Assembly: GCA_037043235.1 (NCBI GenBank)
Contig: JAWRVZ010000087.1
Coordinates: forward strand, 1,783,501-1,847,500
Origin: Rhodeus uyekii
Lineage: Eukaryota; Chordata; Actinopteri; Cypriniformes; Acheilognathidae
Direction: 5' to 3'
DNA length: 64,000 nucleotides
Positions 45,701 to 59,600 of this stretch are shown piece after piece. The position numbers and the translations under genes were made by a program. The notes under the pieces are model-generated. The model had not been told where the DNA came from. It saw only the letters and a list, made by a program, of their open reading frames with translations, and searched no databases. The stretch's first letter is position 1, and each line of letters begins with the position of its first letter.

Positions 45701-47597
45701 CTAGTATGAAAATCTTAGGACCGATATTAAGATGAAGCCTGACATAAAATAGTAGTTAGAAATGTGACGTAATTGAAAATCTTTTTATTGAAAAAGCTAT
45801 AATGCAATACAACGAGAATTGAGAGATCAGCAAATAAACGTTTCTCAAAAGCCTGATGTATTACAATTTAACATGATTTTTGTAAAAAACTACGTATGAT
45901 CAAGTATAGTTGCTTCAGTCCAGTTTTTCTCTTGAAATATTGCTCGTAATATCAAAGTTATTCTTACATTTACTTTATAAAAATCAGTAAAGATTTCACA
46001 GCAAAAAGTCACGTGGACCGTGACCTGATTGTTTTTTCATGGAAATAATAAAATTATTTCTAGATAATGTACAGTATTTCACTTGATGGCTCTTATATCA
46101 AAATGGGGGTCCTCCGAGTTAAAAAATAATATATTTTATATATATAATTTTGTTTGTAAAGCTATATGAGCCAGCCACAGTCCCAGTTCAGGTTGTTTGC
46201 AGTGTGTTCTTGCAGATAAGGAGCCCAACCCTTTTCGCACACGAGCGCACTCATGCCAGGACATATGTTTCATATGTTTGCCAGTTCATATGAACATATA
46301 GACGTGCGTAAAGAATCATATTTTTGTGTCATACACTCTTGGTATGTCCATGAAGGGCACAGAGCTTGAGCAGGAGTGTGTCTATTGAACACACATGCTA
46401 TGGAGAGTTTATCTCGTCTATCCTCATTCCTCTCTCACATCGGTGTGTCACTCCCAAGGTCATACGTCTGGTCGAGCTGGACAGGTTTGTCCAGTCTGTT
46501 GAGGAACTTCAGCCAGAAGACGCATGAATGTGGGTAAAAATACAAAGCTGTGGGTTTTGTCTTTTAGACGTGTCTTGATTTTGATTTATGTGATGTAAAA
46601 GACATTTTTGATGTGAAGTAAACCGCTGGTTCCCAAAATGAGTTGGTTCTATTTATAGGAGAGGTTTGGAATGGAAAAATAGCCCGCATATACTTGCAGA
46701 CCAAGTATATTTTTGGGCGTTTTTTGCATGTTTAGACAGGACAGTAGGAGGACAGACTGGAAACCATGGGAGAAGAGAGCAGGCCGTTGGACTGAAAGGA
46801 CCTTGAGCCGTGACTCAAACTCTGGTCACTAAAACGCAATCACACCAATTATGCGCTGCCCAGCCCACACAACTATGGCTCTGACTAACTTTAACTACAC
46901 AACCTCATTACGTTGCAGGTTTAATTCGGCTAGTGGCTTTCTAATGTGAAGTCAGTAAACACATTTTTTCCCCCATAATTTTCTACAATTATTATTACAA
47001 ATTATGAATTAGAGCTAGGGTGTGATTCTTCACTGGGCTCATGATTTGATTATGATTATCATGTTTTGATTTGATATAATGCGTTGTAACCTCATTTTTC
47101 AATATTTCTGCACATTATCGGTGTTAAATTTAGTCGTTTCTACGATGCATCACAATGCGGACGTGGACAATTCTGCACCGATGCAATAATACACCATAAC
47201 AGATTATAGTAATGGTTGATTCGATTACAAAAAAGTTGTTGCAGTTAAGAGATGCACATACCAGTTTAAAAATATTATTAATTTACAGATCAAACATTGT
47301 CAATGTCTATTACAATTGTTTGGGTCTCATTCATAAAGTAGGATTTCCCTTGTTCAAAGCCATTCTTTCAATATTGATTCAAGTTGTCTTTGAATTTCTG
47401 AATCTGCTGTTTGGTTTGAAAGTGACTGTGAACTGTTCTTCGTTTAGCTCTACACTATTGTTAATAGACAATTCACTTTTATTTTTGCTTGCATCTTAAA
47501 TTGGTCTTCTGTGGAAAACACTCACCATGGCTGTGAATTCAGATTCAACTTTGAACTTTCGTGTCATCTTCTTTCAGCTGGTAAACTTTAAGAGTGT

Positions 47598-47634
<37 letters not shown>

Positions 47635-50600
47635 CCCTCATGTTTTAAGATTCCTTTCTGCCTTGAGCTGAAGCTCTTGACTACATTTTAGAGTAGCAGT
47701 CTTGTCAGGTGATGTCATGACCTGTTCTTGACTAATCTAAAGAGAAAATCATCTTTTTCTGGAGAAACGTGTCTCCGCATGTTCACCTCCTCGTGCTCCG
47801 AGAGATTGCATATTTAAGCTCCAGACATTTTCTTTTTTTCCCTCTCTTTCTCTTAACACTCAGCTTTTACATCACCACACCACTGTACGTGTGTTGACAC
47901 AGCTGGTTTGTTTTGTGTGTTCGCCAGGCTTTGGCCTTGGCGTTGCTTGTGAACAGGTCAGGGAATTACTTTGATAAGACACCTTCCTGTAGCCAGTGGT
48001 CAGAATCATGTTGTGTGTGAGAGAGAAATTGTGCATTACAGAGTTTTTTTTTTAGGTCTATGTTAGAGATGTATTTTTTACAATTTATTAATTTATTAGA
48101 ACACCCCTTTATTTGTTATTTCCGTTATTATGTTTGTAATGTGTGCCTTACGCATTTTCTTGTACACAAGGTTGACTCAGACTACAGGAACAATTCACAC
48201 ACATGTACTGTGACCTTCAGTGCAAGTTGCATGATATGCGTTGCATGTTCACGCCTCAACACACCTGCCCACATACACAAGGCTGTCGCATCAGATCTGG
48301 TATAACTGACTCCCAGTGGTGGCATGAAGCTGTGTGTGTGTGTGTGTGTGTGTGGATTTTTAAGAGGAACGATGCAAGCAAGGCAAGTGCAGAAGGATCA
48401 CACACACGTTTGCACACACATCTGCTCAGTGAGTACATGGGATGATGTGACACCGTTCTGCCAAAGATGAGCTTTCGTAATACAAGTCGGAAAGCAGAAT
48501 TATTTGCTGAAATCTGCAATGTTACGGACAACTAAATATATTTAATTTTCATATACTTTTGTTAAATGCAGTTGATCTTTACTATAAATGAAGTAATGCT
48601 TTTATGCTGTTAAATTAAAGTTTTTATTTGGGTTTTATTCTGCTAATATACTAGGGCTGGATGTTGGTAAAGATTACATGATTTTTCCACTCCGTTTGAT
48701 TTGATTCGTTCTTTATATTAATTTGGAAATCTTAAAGGTACGTCAGGGTGACAAGACTAACTTGTTTTTATAGGAGCACTGTTGCCCTTTACTCAAAGCA
48801 TGTTTAGGGGCACTCAATAAATCAACCTGCAGTGCAATTATTCACATTTTTCCCACGTTTTTATTGTATTGCCTTGGTAATAAATACATTTAATTTACAG
48901 AAATTACAATGTGCAGTATTATTTTAAGAAACGGCAAACTATTGAAAACAGATCTTAAAGTGAAACCGTTATCGTCTCGGTGTTAACATAAACGTGAAAA
49001 TTGCATGTTACGTGTTCAGTCTATAGGCGTGTAGTGTTTCTTTACAGTGACATCGCCAACTACTGACCTGGCATTAATACAGCGGTTGTAGTTGTTTTTG
49101 TATATCTGTGTGAATGGGATCATTTTGACAACATTGTTACACAAAATGCAAGGGAAAAGCAGTCTCTAAAAAATTGGTCTTGTAACTTCAAATCTATATC
49201 GGGTCGTAAAAATTTTATTTGGGAGATCGATAATATCGATATTATAGTCCTGTGCTCTACACGCATAAATAAAACCTGTGAAACGGAGCTGAGAGTACTG
49301 AACTTTTAATGGCATCTCAAAGTGTATTCAGGTTTGTCTAAATATTTAATTTAACGGAAGAGAGATGTGTAGAAGTTTGTGAATTATAGGTGTTGCAGTT
49401 CTTCAGCCTCACCTTATTTTTAGAGTGGCTTTTAGGGTATTTATCAGGTATTGTATAGTTTGAGCGAGAATGAAAAAGACCGTTTATGCCATCGGATAAT
49501 AATGTGCTCTTGGGACAGGGTACGGTTTAATGTATCAATGATTCAGCAAACTGTTGTACCATTGTGTGCTTGTCCGAGGGAGGGAAATCAAGAGAAATGC
49601 ATGCGACTCATTCATTTCGGTCACTGTTCGACTGAGGGACATTGCTGTACGTCCATGTGTGTCAGTGTGACGCAGCTCACTCACCCTGTGCGTCATGCTG
49701 TGTGCTCAAGACCACAGAGAAATAGACAGCGTGATCGAGTGAGATGGAGGAGAGAGAGAGAGAGAGAGAGAGAGACTCCCTTTGCATTCCCTGGCCTCAT
49801 TTAACAATGAGAGAGGTTGGAATGGAGGGAGAGAGTAGGAGATACCTACAAATATTTGACCCAAACAAACTCTATACCTGCTAAAGGAAAAAAAAAATTT
49901 TTATTAGAGGAACAGAAATTGAAATATTTAGAGAGTGTATGCTTTTTTTTTTCTTTTTTCTTTTGCTCAAAAAATTAAGGAAACACTTGAATGAAAATCT
50001 TCATTTATATACATAAAATATATTTAAGTACAAAATTATGTGACTAATTATTGGAAACCAAAATCATGAACACACTTGAGAGATGGATTCAAAATCATAC
50101 CTAAAATATATGGAATAAACTGGGCTGTAAAGAAAAGTCTAATCCAATTTGCATGAAGTTCATCACAGCAAATCCTAATAAATGTAAGGGAACATACTTT
50201 TTTTTTGCCAGGGAGTAGTTTTCTTGCACTGAACAAGAGCAGTAGATATGAAGTTCAGATAACAAACCCTTCATCCTTTGACGTGTACGATCACACCGGT
50301 GTTCATGTGTGTCACGCGATCAACCGCTAAATTCACACGTGTTTTCATGCGATATCTGGCACTGATCCAGAGAAAGACGCGCTCAGAGCTTGTCATTTAT
50401 CACAACAATTCAGTGTTTTCAACCACATAAGGTTTCTTTTAGGTTTCAAACATTTAAATACTGTAATAAGTACTTTAATACTTTAAATAAGTACTGGCAA
50501 AACAATGCATTTATACTTTGAAAACTACACATGGATGTCTATAAAAGCGGAAATAGCAATCCATTAAATTATAAACTGACAAGGTATTTTATTCATATCA

Positions 50601-53600
50601 GATACACATTGTATTGGTAACCATAAACTTCACTATTCTTTTCCCACTTCACTGGCCACTTACTATCACGTATTTCAGAAGAAGTGACTGAATTGACGTG
50701 TCGTAAATCAGACAGATCAGATTCTCACACAGCGGCGCCCGTCGAACATGATCATTATAAAGGTTTCTAAGCAACAAAACACATTCACTTCCTCATATCT
50801 GAGAAAAAATTACTTCTTCCTGGGTGGGGGGGGGGGGGGGGGGAATAAGTGAGAAGCACTGGACTAACACATGGAGATCTGCGCGACCCTCCAAGGATAT
50901 TCTTCTCCATACCGTTTCTGACCACGACTAAACCGCTCATGATGTTCCACATGGCATCTACTGGTTATTGTGCTTCTGTCATGTGTTCGGGTGTGCAGTG
51001 CGCCAATGGAAATTCCAATCGAGCTTCACTGTGCTGAGCTTTAAGCACACGTCCCATTAGAGGATGTCGGGCCATTATTGCCACCCTCATGAAGTCTGTT
51101 TCTATCAATTTGGTCAGAAGCACACAATTACCTGCAGGAGGTCATTTTGTGGGGCTCTGGCACCTTCTCCTGTTCCTCCTCACACAAAGGAGCAGATACC
51201 AGTCTTGTTGCTGGTTGTTTCCCTTTTACTTCCCTGTCAAGCTATCCTCGTGTAAGGTCTCCCAGTATCTCCTCTGTGCTCTTGAAACTGTGCTGGGAGA
51301 CCCAACAAACCTCCTTGCTACTGCACGTATGGATGTGCCGTCCTGCCTGTGTAACCTGATTGTGTTGCAGGAACTGTCTCATGTTACAGACAGTGACAAG
51401 CATCATAACAAAACGCAAAACTAAAGACAAATCAGTCAGGAAGAATGAGGAGAGAACAATTGTCTATAACTGATAGAATGTTTGCAAAATCATCGCTTTT
51501 TGGAGGCCGTCTTATTTCCTCTCATGCGCACCTGATTCACTTTAATTTGCACCAAAGCAAGTGAAACTGATTCACAATCAGTGAATCTGCTTCCTATTTG
51601 GACAGATTTCCCTGAAGTTTAATTGACTTACTGTTATACTGTGACTAAGTGTTCCCTTCACTTTTTTTCAGAATGTATGTGTATGTAAGGGTGTATCTTT
51701 ATTTTATTTTCTTGAGGTTCCCTTTCAAGAGCGGAACAGGATTTGGGAGCATTTGGGAACTCCTCAGAAATTACGTGAAGGGGAGAAGTTCCCAAATGCA
51801 TTTTCGTGCAACGTCTCGTTTCCGTCTCTCATTGAACCGAGGTTACGATAATAACCGGAGACATTTTCTTTTGTACTTTTTCAGTTTCAGCATTTCCTTT
51901 TTTAGTTGTTTTTTTGGCAATACAAATACAATCCAATAAAGCTTTAAATTGAAATGAGAGGAGAGCAAGTCAAGGGGTGGGGGTTGTGCCTGTCCTTGGG
52001 CTCATCACTGTAGCCTAATATGGTGTCATCAGAACCTCACTCTTTTTCTCTCTGTCCTCTTCTACTCATCTCTTCATTCCCCGCCCATCTCTGAGAAGGC
52101 AAGAGAAATGGAAACAGATTTATCAGCAGAACAGCAAGGACGCAGTTCACGGAAGACGTGTGGAAAGAGAGCTGGAGACAGGAAATCAGAAAGACGAAAG
52201 AACAAAGCTATAGGACAAGTGGAAAAGATACACATTCATAAAGAGAAAACCGAAGATGAGCAAACAGGAAGTGGTGCGAAAAAATCTGGGCTAGAGCCGA
52301 TAAGCATCTTTCCATTCAGCACAAAACATGATGCAACTCAAAATTTTTGTGGCCAAAAACAATTTGTGACAGAAATTTGACTGAAAACACCGACTCTGTC
52401 ACTTTCACTTTATCACCTCTTTTCGTTGTTCTTTTGTCTTTGCTACCCTCACCCCCGTTTTTGTCTGCACTTCAAAGGTTGCCAGAGCGAGTGGAAATAT
52501 TGTGGTTAGCCAGGAAAGGAAGAGAGAAAGAGAGTGGGAGTAAGTTACTGCCATCTTTCAGAGGAAGAGACATATTGAGAGCGAACGACAGGTACCCAGA
52601 CACTAGATGCATAAAGTTGTCGTCGTCTGTGGAGTTGCAGGTCATGTGACCCAACAGGACAAAGACCTCAGTTTCTTGGGTCAAAGGTCATGTGACAGGA
52701 AGTGAATGCAGGGCGAGCTTGCTGCGGTCTGTTAACAGTACAGATCTCCCTACTAAGATACTCTAAAGTCTTGCAGGAAAACCACACAATAATCTGTGAC
52801 ATCTCAAAGGCTGCTCACTAGGACAAACTTTTACTCTTACTTAAAGCTTAGGGATTGGAGATAATCCATAACCCTGATGTGTAAAACTTTTGGGCAGTCT
52901 GACATGCTAGAAAATCCCATATACTTGTGGAAGTATTTAGGTATCAAAATATCATAGGCACTGAACTGATTGTTATTTTACTTTGACCTGGTCAGTTCAA
53001 TTTTCTGGAGGGTTCCTGTTCTTCCTTCATTCCTTCACTTCTGCAGTGAATGGAGTGATTTGAAGGGATTGACTCTGGAGACTTTGGATGCTCATGAGGA
53101 ATGTCACAGTCAGTCCATGTGAAGAGGCAGTCTCGCAATCTCTCTTTCACCTGACTTACCGTGGGCATCCTACCCTGACAAGACTTATCTTTGGTGTTTT
53201 GTACACGGAACAGCATGCCAAAAACAAAGCGAGTGTGACGGTGAAACAGTGATTGAATCAGCTTATAAGTCGGAAAAGTGCACTTGCAGTGAAACCTTTA
53301 ACCGACGTATTAAGATTTTATCAAGATAATAAATCAGTGTTTCCTAACTCTGTTACTGGAGGCGGCAAAAATGGAGCATTTCTTTGGATGCCATAATTAA
53401 GTACAACTGACTGAACCAGGTTAATAAAGACCAGAAATTGGCATGCCGGAGTATAGAGATGTGTAATATTGTGAGGTCTTCAGGAACCGGTAGTTGGGGG
53501 TCACTGAGGTAATTAGTTCAGTCAAGGTAAGCCTGCCCTGCTTTTGGAGAGTTCGAAGTATAATCCAATGCACCTTCCTTTTTATTTATTTAAAACAATT

Positions 53601-56600
53601 TAACAAAATAAGTCATCCTGAACTTCTTTATTATCCGGTTCAGCTGTGCTTCATTGTAGATTGGTGCTTAACTCTGATGTATAGTAACACTACAGGACCA
53701 GGGTTTTCTTCCCCCGTTGGAAACCCTATTCTTGAATGGTTACCGTTTTACAGATTTTATTTCCACCCTGCACCAACACACTTGCCTCTAATTTATTCCC
53801 CCAGGTCAGGATTGTTTCCACTTGACCTGTTCTCTAGGTCTTTGCTTTTTGAATGCCCATCTATATCAGTTTTAAGAATAATCATCTTGCCGGCCAGCTG
53901 AGCAACTGCCTTTGAGATGAATGGCAATGTTAACCGTTAACTTTCTTCAGGTGTTTAAGGGCTTGATTGGTTCGGTCTAAAGTATCAGCATAGGTTAAAA
54001 CATTCTCATCCCCTTACTACCGCACTGGGATGCACAGATATGAACATTTTGGCCGATAGCTATGTAATATTTTCTATTAGTGAGAATTCTTTATATTTGA
54101 AAGCTGATAACCTGTAGATTGGCAAATAAATCTAAATTTAATTTTGAGAGCCTGATTACCAAATCAAAAGTCTCACCATTAAAAGTCACGTCCCATAAAC
54201 TTCAACATAAATCAATTGTATAAAGTAGCCTAATTTGAACCAGTGCAAGCTTTAAAATGAATTTTACACTCCAACTTACACTCTATAAATAAATAAAATT
54301 AAATGGCCTATGCATAGACAGTATACAATTATTTTGATTAAACCATATTGCTGAAAGAAAAATAAAAGTGCCAGTTATCATTAATAGTCTCTCAATGTTT
54401 TTGATTAATATTACTGTTTCAAATAACAGCATTGTTGTTTGATCTGCATGCGCTGAAGAGCTGAACACCGGGAAACTGAAGCGCTTTGCGTGTTAATTAG
54501 CTCAACGAAATGCATCCTAAATGAAAGGAATTGGATATTTATGCAACTGAAACGTATTACAACTTCTAACTACACAAAATGACGTGAATGCTCAAGTTAA
54601 CCGGACCAGTGCTAGTCAGAACGTGTAACTCCTGTTGTGGATGCACTCTTCCCATTGTTCCCACTGTATTGCAATTAAACACAAAGAACTCACAACGTTT
54701 TATTACAATGGTGCTGTCATTTTAATGTTACGTAATATGACAGTCCCAATCATAGTGCTAAATGTTGTGCATTGCGGTTTGAGCAGTGACGCTACGATTG
54801 TCAGTAAACTGAAGAGTTTTACTACCGTGTTAACTTAGACAAACACATCCTATATACACAAAATAAACATTTTACAATTGCGCAACACAAAAGATTGCTC
54901 ATGCACAAGTGAACTTTACTAATTCTGGTGTGGATGTGCCTCAAAACACGGGTGCGAAAGTTCATTAATTACAGTAGTGTTCTCATAATTTTAGACGTCC
55001 GCTGCACGTTGCACTTAAAGTGTTTTCTTTTTTGAAGTGGTTCAAGCTACTCAAACTATCTCTAGGCGAACGGTGTGTATCTGAAGCGTCTCGGGTGAAG
55101 GAAATAATCCATTATTTATCAGCTTTAATATATATTGGCCAAAGTTTATAATCGAGCGGATAATGATAACATTTAAAAATGAGCATCCCCATATAAAAGA
55201 CTTTTACATCTTTTCGTTTTAGATACAAAATCCCCAGCTGAACTTTGTGCCGAGGCATGCTGGGTGGAAGCTTCACTGTTAATGGCAATCAATAAAGTCC
55301 ATCAGGAGATAACTCGCTCTCTCTTACATAAAGATGGTCCAACCTCTTCCGATCAATGACCACCTACAGATAAATGAGCTGACCTGCTTTTTATCAGAGC
55401 TTTTATATTCATATTTAAAGCTTATTTTCTTATCTTCTTCACCGGTGGTTATTCAGTGCACAACTATGAAAAATGCTTTATCTTTTTGAGTCATGTGAGG
55501 ACTCACGGTGTCAGTTCTGCTTGTTAAAACACGCATGTTATTGTGTTTTCTTGTGATGCTACTTTTACGAGGTTCCCAATTGCACCCATAAATGGTTTCT
55601 ATTGTAAATGCCTGAAGCAATAGATACTTCAACAAAGGAAATGGCATACTGCAACTCTCAGAGCAAAACTGCCCTCAGTTCTGCTTGCTTTCTTCCCCTG
55701 AATTCAATTAATGTTTGTCAGGGTTTTAAAATGTATTTACTACAAATCTGTAGTCAGTCGCTGTTTGTGCGACTCTATTTTTGTATAATTTCTATGTGAA
55801 AATGACTTTCTGGCAAATTCATGTGCTACAAATACATGCATTTTGCAAAATAAATATAACCGGGAGACTATCCTATCATCAAAGGGAGGCAACGAAAGGA
55901 AGGCAGCACTTTCTTTCTCTACTGTCACTTTCGAACTATAGACGCACCTTTCTGAAAGCTGCATGTTTCTGTATGGTTGTGGCTTCATATGCTAATGTGT
56001 TTCAGTGGAAATTCGAGTCTGGGGAACCTTGCGCTTTAATCCCAGGCTGGGATTCCCAGCTATGTTGAATTTATTTTATTGCAGTTCCCTGGAAGAAGGC
56101 AGTGCCTTCGGGTTGTGTGTACTGCAAGAATATCCCCTGATCCCAGCCTGCTTTTAGTTCCCATGTTTGCGAGGTCAAAGGACTATTTATGACTTCCTTG
56201 AGTCCAGATCTCTTGGGAGGATCTCTTGGTCCTTCCAGCTCAGACAGGTTCTGACCCATAAGCCCATTAGCTCTGTTCTGAATTGTGGCTTAGGTCTGCG
56301 TTAATCTGTTTCTCGAGGCACAAAGAGGCTAAAAAGGGCTTGATTTGATCGTGAATGGCTCATTGATGTGGCCTCTGCGGCTCCATTGTGTTTGCACAAC
56401 TGTCAATTTTATGTGTACAGATCTGTATGTACTTTGGCACAGTGCTTGTTCGGAAGTGGCCCTGTGTTTGTAGCAGAGAATGAAATATCAATTTACATTC
56501 TTGTACTATGTGCTGGTGATGGAAAAGTACATACTTTTGAGAGGGACCACATCCTAAAGTTGAATCTTTAAGGTTTTCTCGGACCAAAAATGCACTTTGG

Positions 56601-59600
56601 TGGTGGCGGGCGAATGTCGTCATCCACACACACCGTACAAAGTATCCTGACAATCAATCCAAAATAAATGCAAGACTTTTTGTAATATTAACGTGCACTA
56701 TTTATTCTTGAATTAAAAAAGAAACTCTGATTTAAAATGGAAAGAGTAATAAAATGAACAACAAAGTAGCATTGCATAGAAAGTGCTTTCATTTTCAATT
56801 GATTCAATTGCACACATTTTTAAATTTGGTGGTTAATCCAGAAGCTTTGCAATGTGTAGTTTGAAGTACTGCCATTATAATCACTGAAGCTGCCGATCAA
56901 TTATTTCAGTTCAACACGAGGTACACAGCTCGTTGACGTTGTGTTAATACTTTGTTGGCTATATGGAAAGGATTTGTGTTTGTGCTGAACGCACACTGAA
57001 CAAAAACAGTTTTGAGCTCTGATTCTGATTGGCCATTGCATTCATGTGCTCAACAGATATGTCTGTTTGGCTACAAAGCTTAATGCTGCAAAAACGCGTT
57101 GTAAATAGAAACTTTTGATACTCTTTACAGCATTTTAAAGCAGTCTGCTCTCATTGGGTCCTGGAACTGCAGAATAAATACCAATATAACAAGAGATTTC
57201 AAATAAATTTTTAGTGGCCGGGGCAATTTTTCACTTTGCTGTTTTCACTGCCAAAATATTTTCAATGTAGGATCAAAGCCCTGATATTAATAACGTTCCT
57301 TTATCATGAATTGTTAGCATTTGCATCAATGTTAGAATCTAAATGAATGAAGCTAAATGAGTTAATATTCATAATTCACGTTGTGCATTAATAAGCCATT
57401 TGTTGGTTGAGTATACACATAAAACATCAGAAAACTGGTCTTGTTGCTTTAGTAGTTTTATCATTTTGTTAAGGGAGGCTAGAAAATAACTTTCAAGATG
57501 TTAGGAGCACCACAACTACGTTTATCTTTGTGTTAATAAGTAAAATAAAAGAAAGTAAAATTGTAACATATACTTGATATTTACCATGAGGAAATTAGTT
57601 ATCTTTTATTTTTTTTACCTGTATAAAGGGTATTTCTCCCCTAACCTTATTAAATGTGCTTTGTCTTAAATTTTTCAGTAAATTCAATTAGAAAAATTAA
57701 ATTTTATAGGGCTTTTACTAATCAAATTAAATCAAATTAAATGTACTTTGAATATGCAAATAAGAAATGTTGGATAGAATTAAACATGAAACTAAACTGC
57801 CAGTAAGTGGCGGCAGGTGATCGTCTTGAAGTGTGAGTCATTCATTTAAACGATTCGTTCAAGAATGAGCCAGTTGTTTATGAATGTGTCATTGAATCTG
57901 TGACTTAACCAATTTGTTCAAAGCGCTGAATCATTCAGTGATGAAATGGAACACAGTCAATATTGCGTCTAAAATGTACCGTGAGCGACTTAATTTTAAC
58001 AATTAACAATTTTTTGTTGAACTGTTGTATGAAAGCAATGTCACGGCACTCTTGGTCGCTTGATGTTGTTTAACTGTGCAAAATATAAAAACTCTGCGCA
58101 TTTTTCAAAAATATCGAAAATATAAAATTCTTCGTAAAATAAAAAAATACCGCCATATCGCCAGCCGCATTGCGGAAAGCAGCATTGTTTTGTGTTGCGA
58201 GAGAAAACAATACTGAAAACATACTGTTTCCCAGTATGCCTGAAAAAGAGAGAAACTCTCTGAGGCTTTGTACACACCCACAGCACTCAGACAAGACACG
58301 TGATTGGTTCCCGGCGCGAGATCGACGAATGAGAGCACGAGTGGATGTATCCCGTGAGCTGATTGGCTGATCCTACTTCGCGGATTTTCATCTATCGTGG
58401 GGGGTTCCGGTCCACATTAACCGCAATAAACGAGGGATCACTTTAATGGCTAATATTAACCGAACTAAAATCTGATAATATTGTAAAGATTAAGTTTGAT
58501 GGTTTATGTAATAAAACAGTGGACCGGTCACTGTGTCCGCTCACAGCAGACACATACTATGCAATAACTGCCGCATGGTTTCTAGACTGGTCGCACCTCA
58601 ACACTTATTTGCACTCCCAAATATATTTTGAGGTTGCACAGATTAAATTTTGTGAGCATATGCAACCCAAATGATCGTAACTTCAAGCCTCGTGTCTATT
58701 GCTGTCATAATCATTACATTTTGGCTGAGATTGTCAAACAAATACCTGCAATTTACTACTTAATTATAGCAATAAATGTAACACATATTGCACAGTTAAT
58801 AAAAAGTAGAATAAAACGAAATGGTTAATAAAATCTAAAATATATTAATATAAAAAAACAAATTATGGAACTAAGCTAAAGTTTAACTAAAATAGAAAAT
58901 TAGATCGATAAACAATGAGGTTATATAAAGTAAGTTTCTATTATTATTTGTAATTATTATTGCAGTTAATGCTTTAAATATTTAAAATAAATTTTTTAAA
59001 TGATTCTTTCTTTACTGGTAATGCGCCGTCCAAGCGCTCAGTAATGGTTGTCACAATTACATGAACATATCAAATAGTGGTGCAGAGTGTTGCGTGGTTG
59101 TGCTACTGTGTTGATGTGCATGAGAAACAGCAGAGCTGATCTTTATGAGGGTTTGTTAGGCTGGACGCTCACAACTCGGGTGAGTTATGACAGAGAGTAT
59201 AGACCTGTTTATTCTCAGGTGCTTGAGCAACTCGGCTGATCTTTTGAGAAAATGTTCCCGGAGGCTATACAATGCAGTTTGTGTATAAATAAGCACAGGC
59301 ATTTCCCTGCAGCAGTGTTAGTGCTGACACTTAGCTTGTGTGTGTTTTAGGAGATTATATATGAGCGTAGCACGGTTCGCTTGTAAGCCTTATATTTGAA
59401 CAGGCTGATACTGCCCTGGTGTAATCTCTCTCTCTGTTTGCTTTTGCGTGTATTGGTGCAGCAGAGCTTCTCCAGCGGACACTAAAGTGAGTGTGTGTGT
59501 GTGTGTGTGTTGGTACAACAGAAGCGCTCCTCCTCGTGCTCCGTATTGTTTAATGTAAACACCAGTGCTGAAACAAACCTGCTCAGGTGCTTTCGAGTGC

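Noticed and set aside
53494..53901. 135-aa plus-strand open frame in adcy9 intron 1
   Set aside because: No motif, no splice context, and composition like the surrounding intron.
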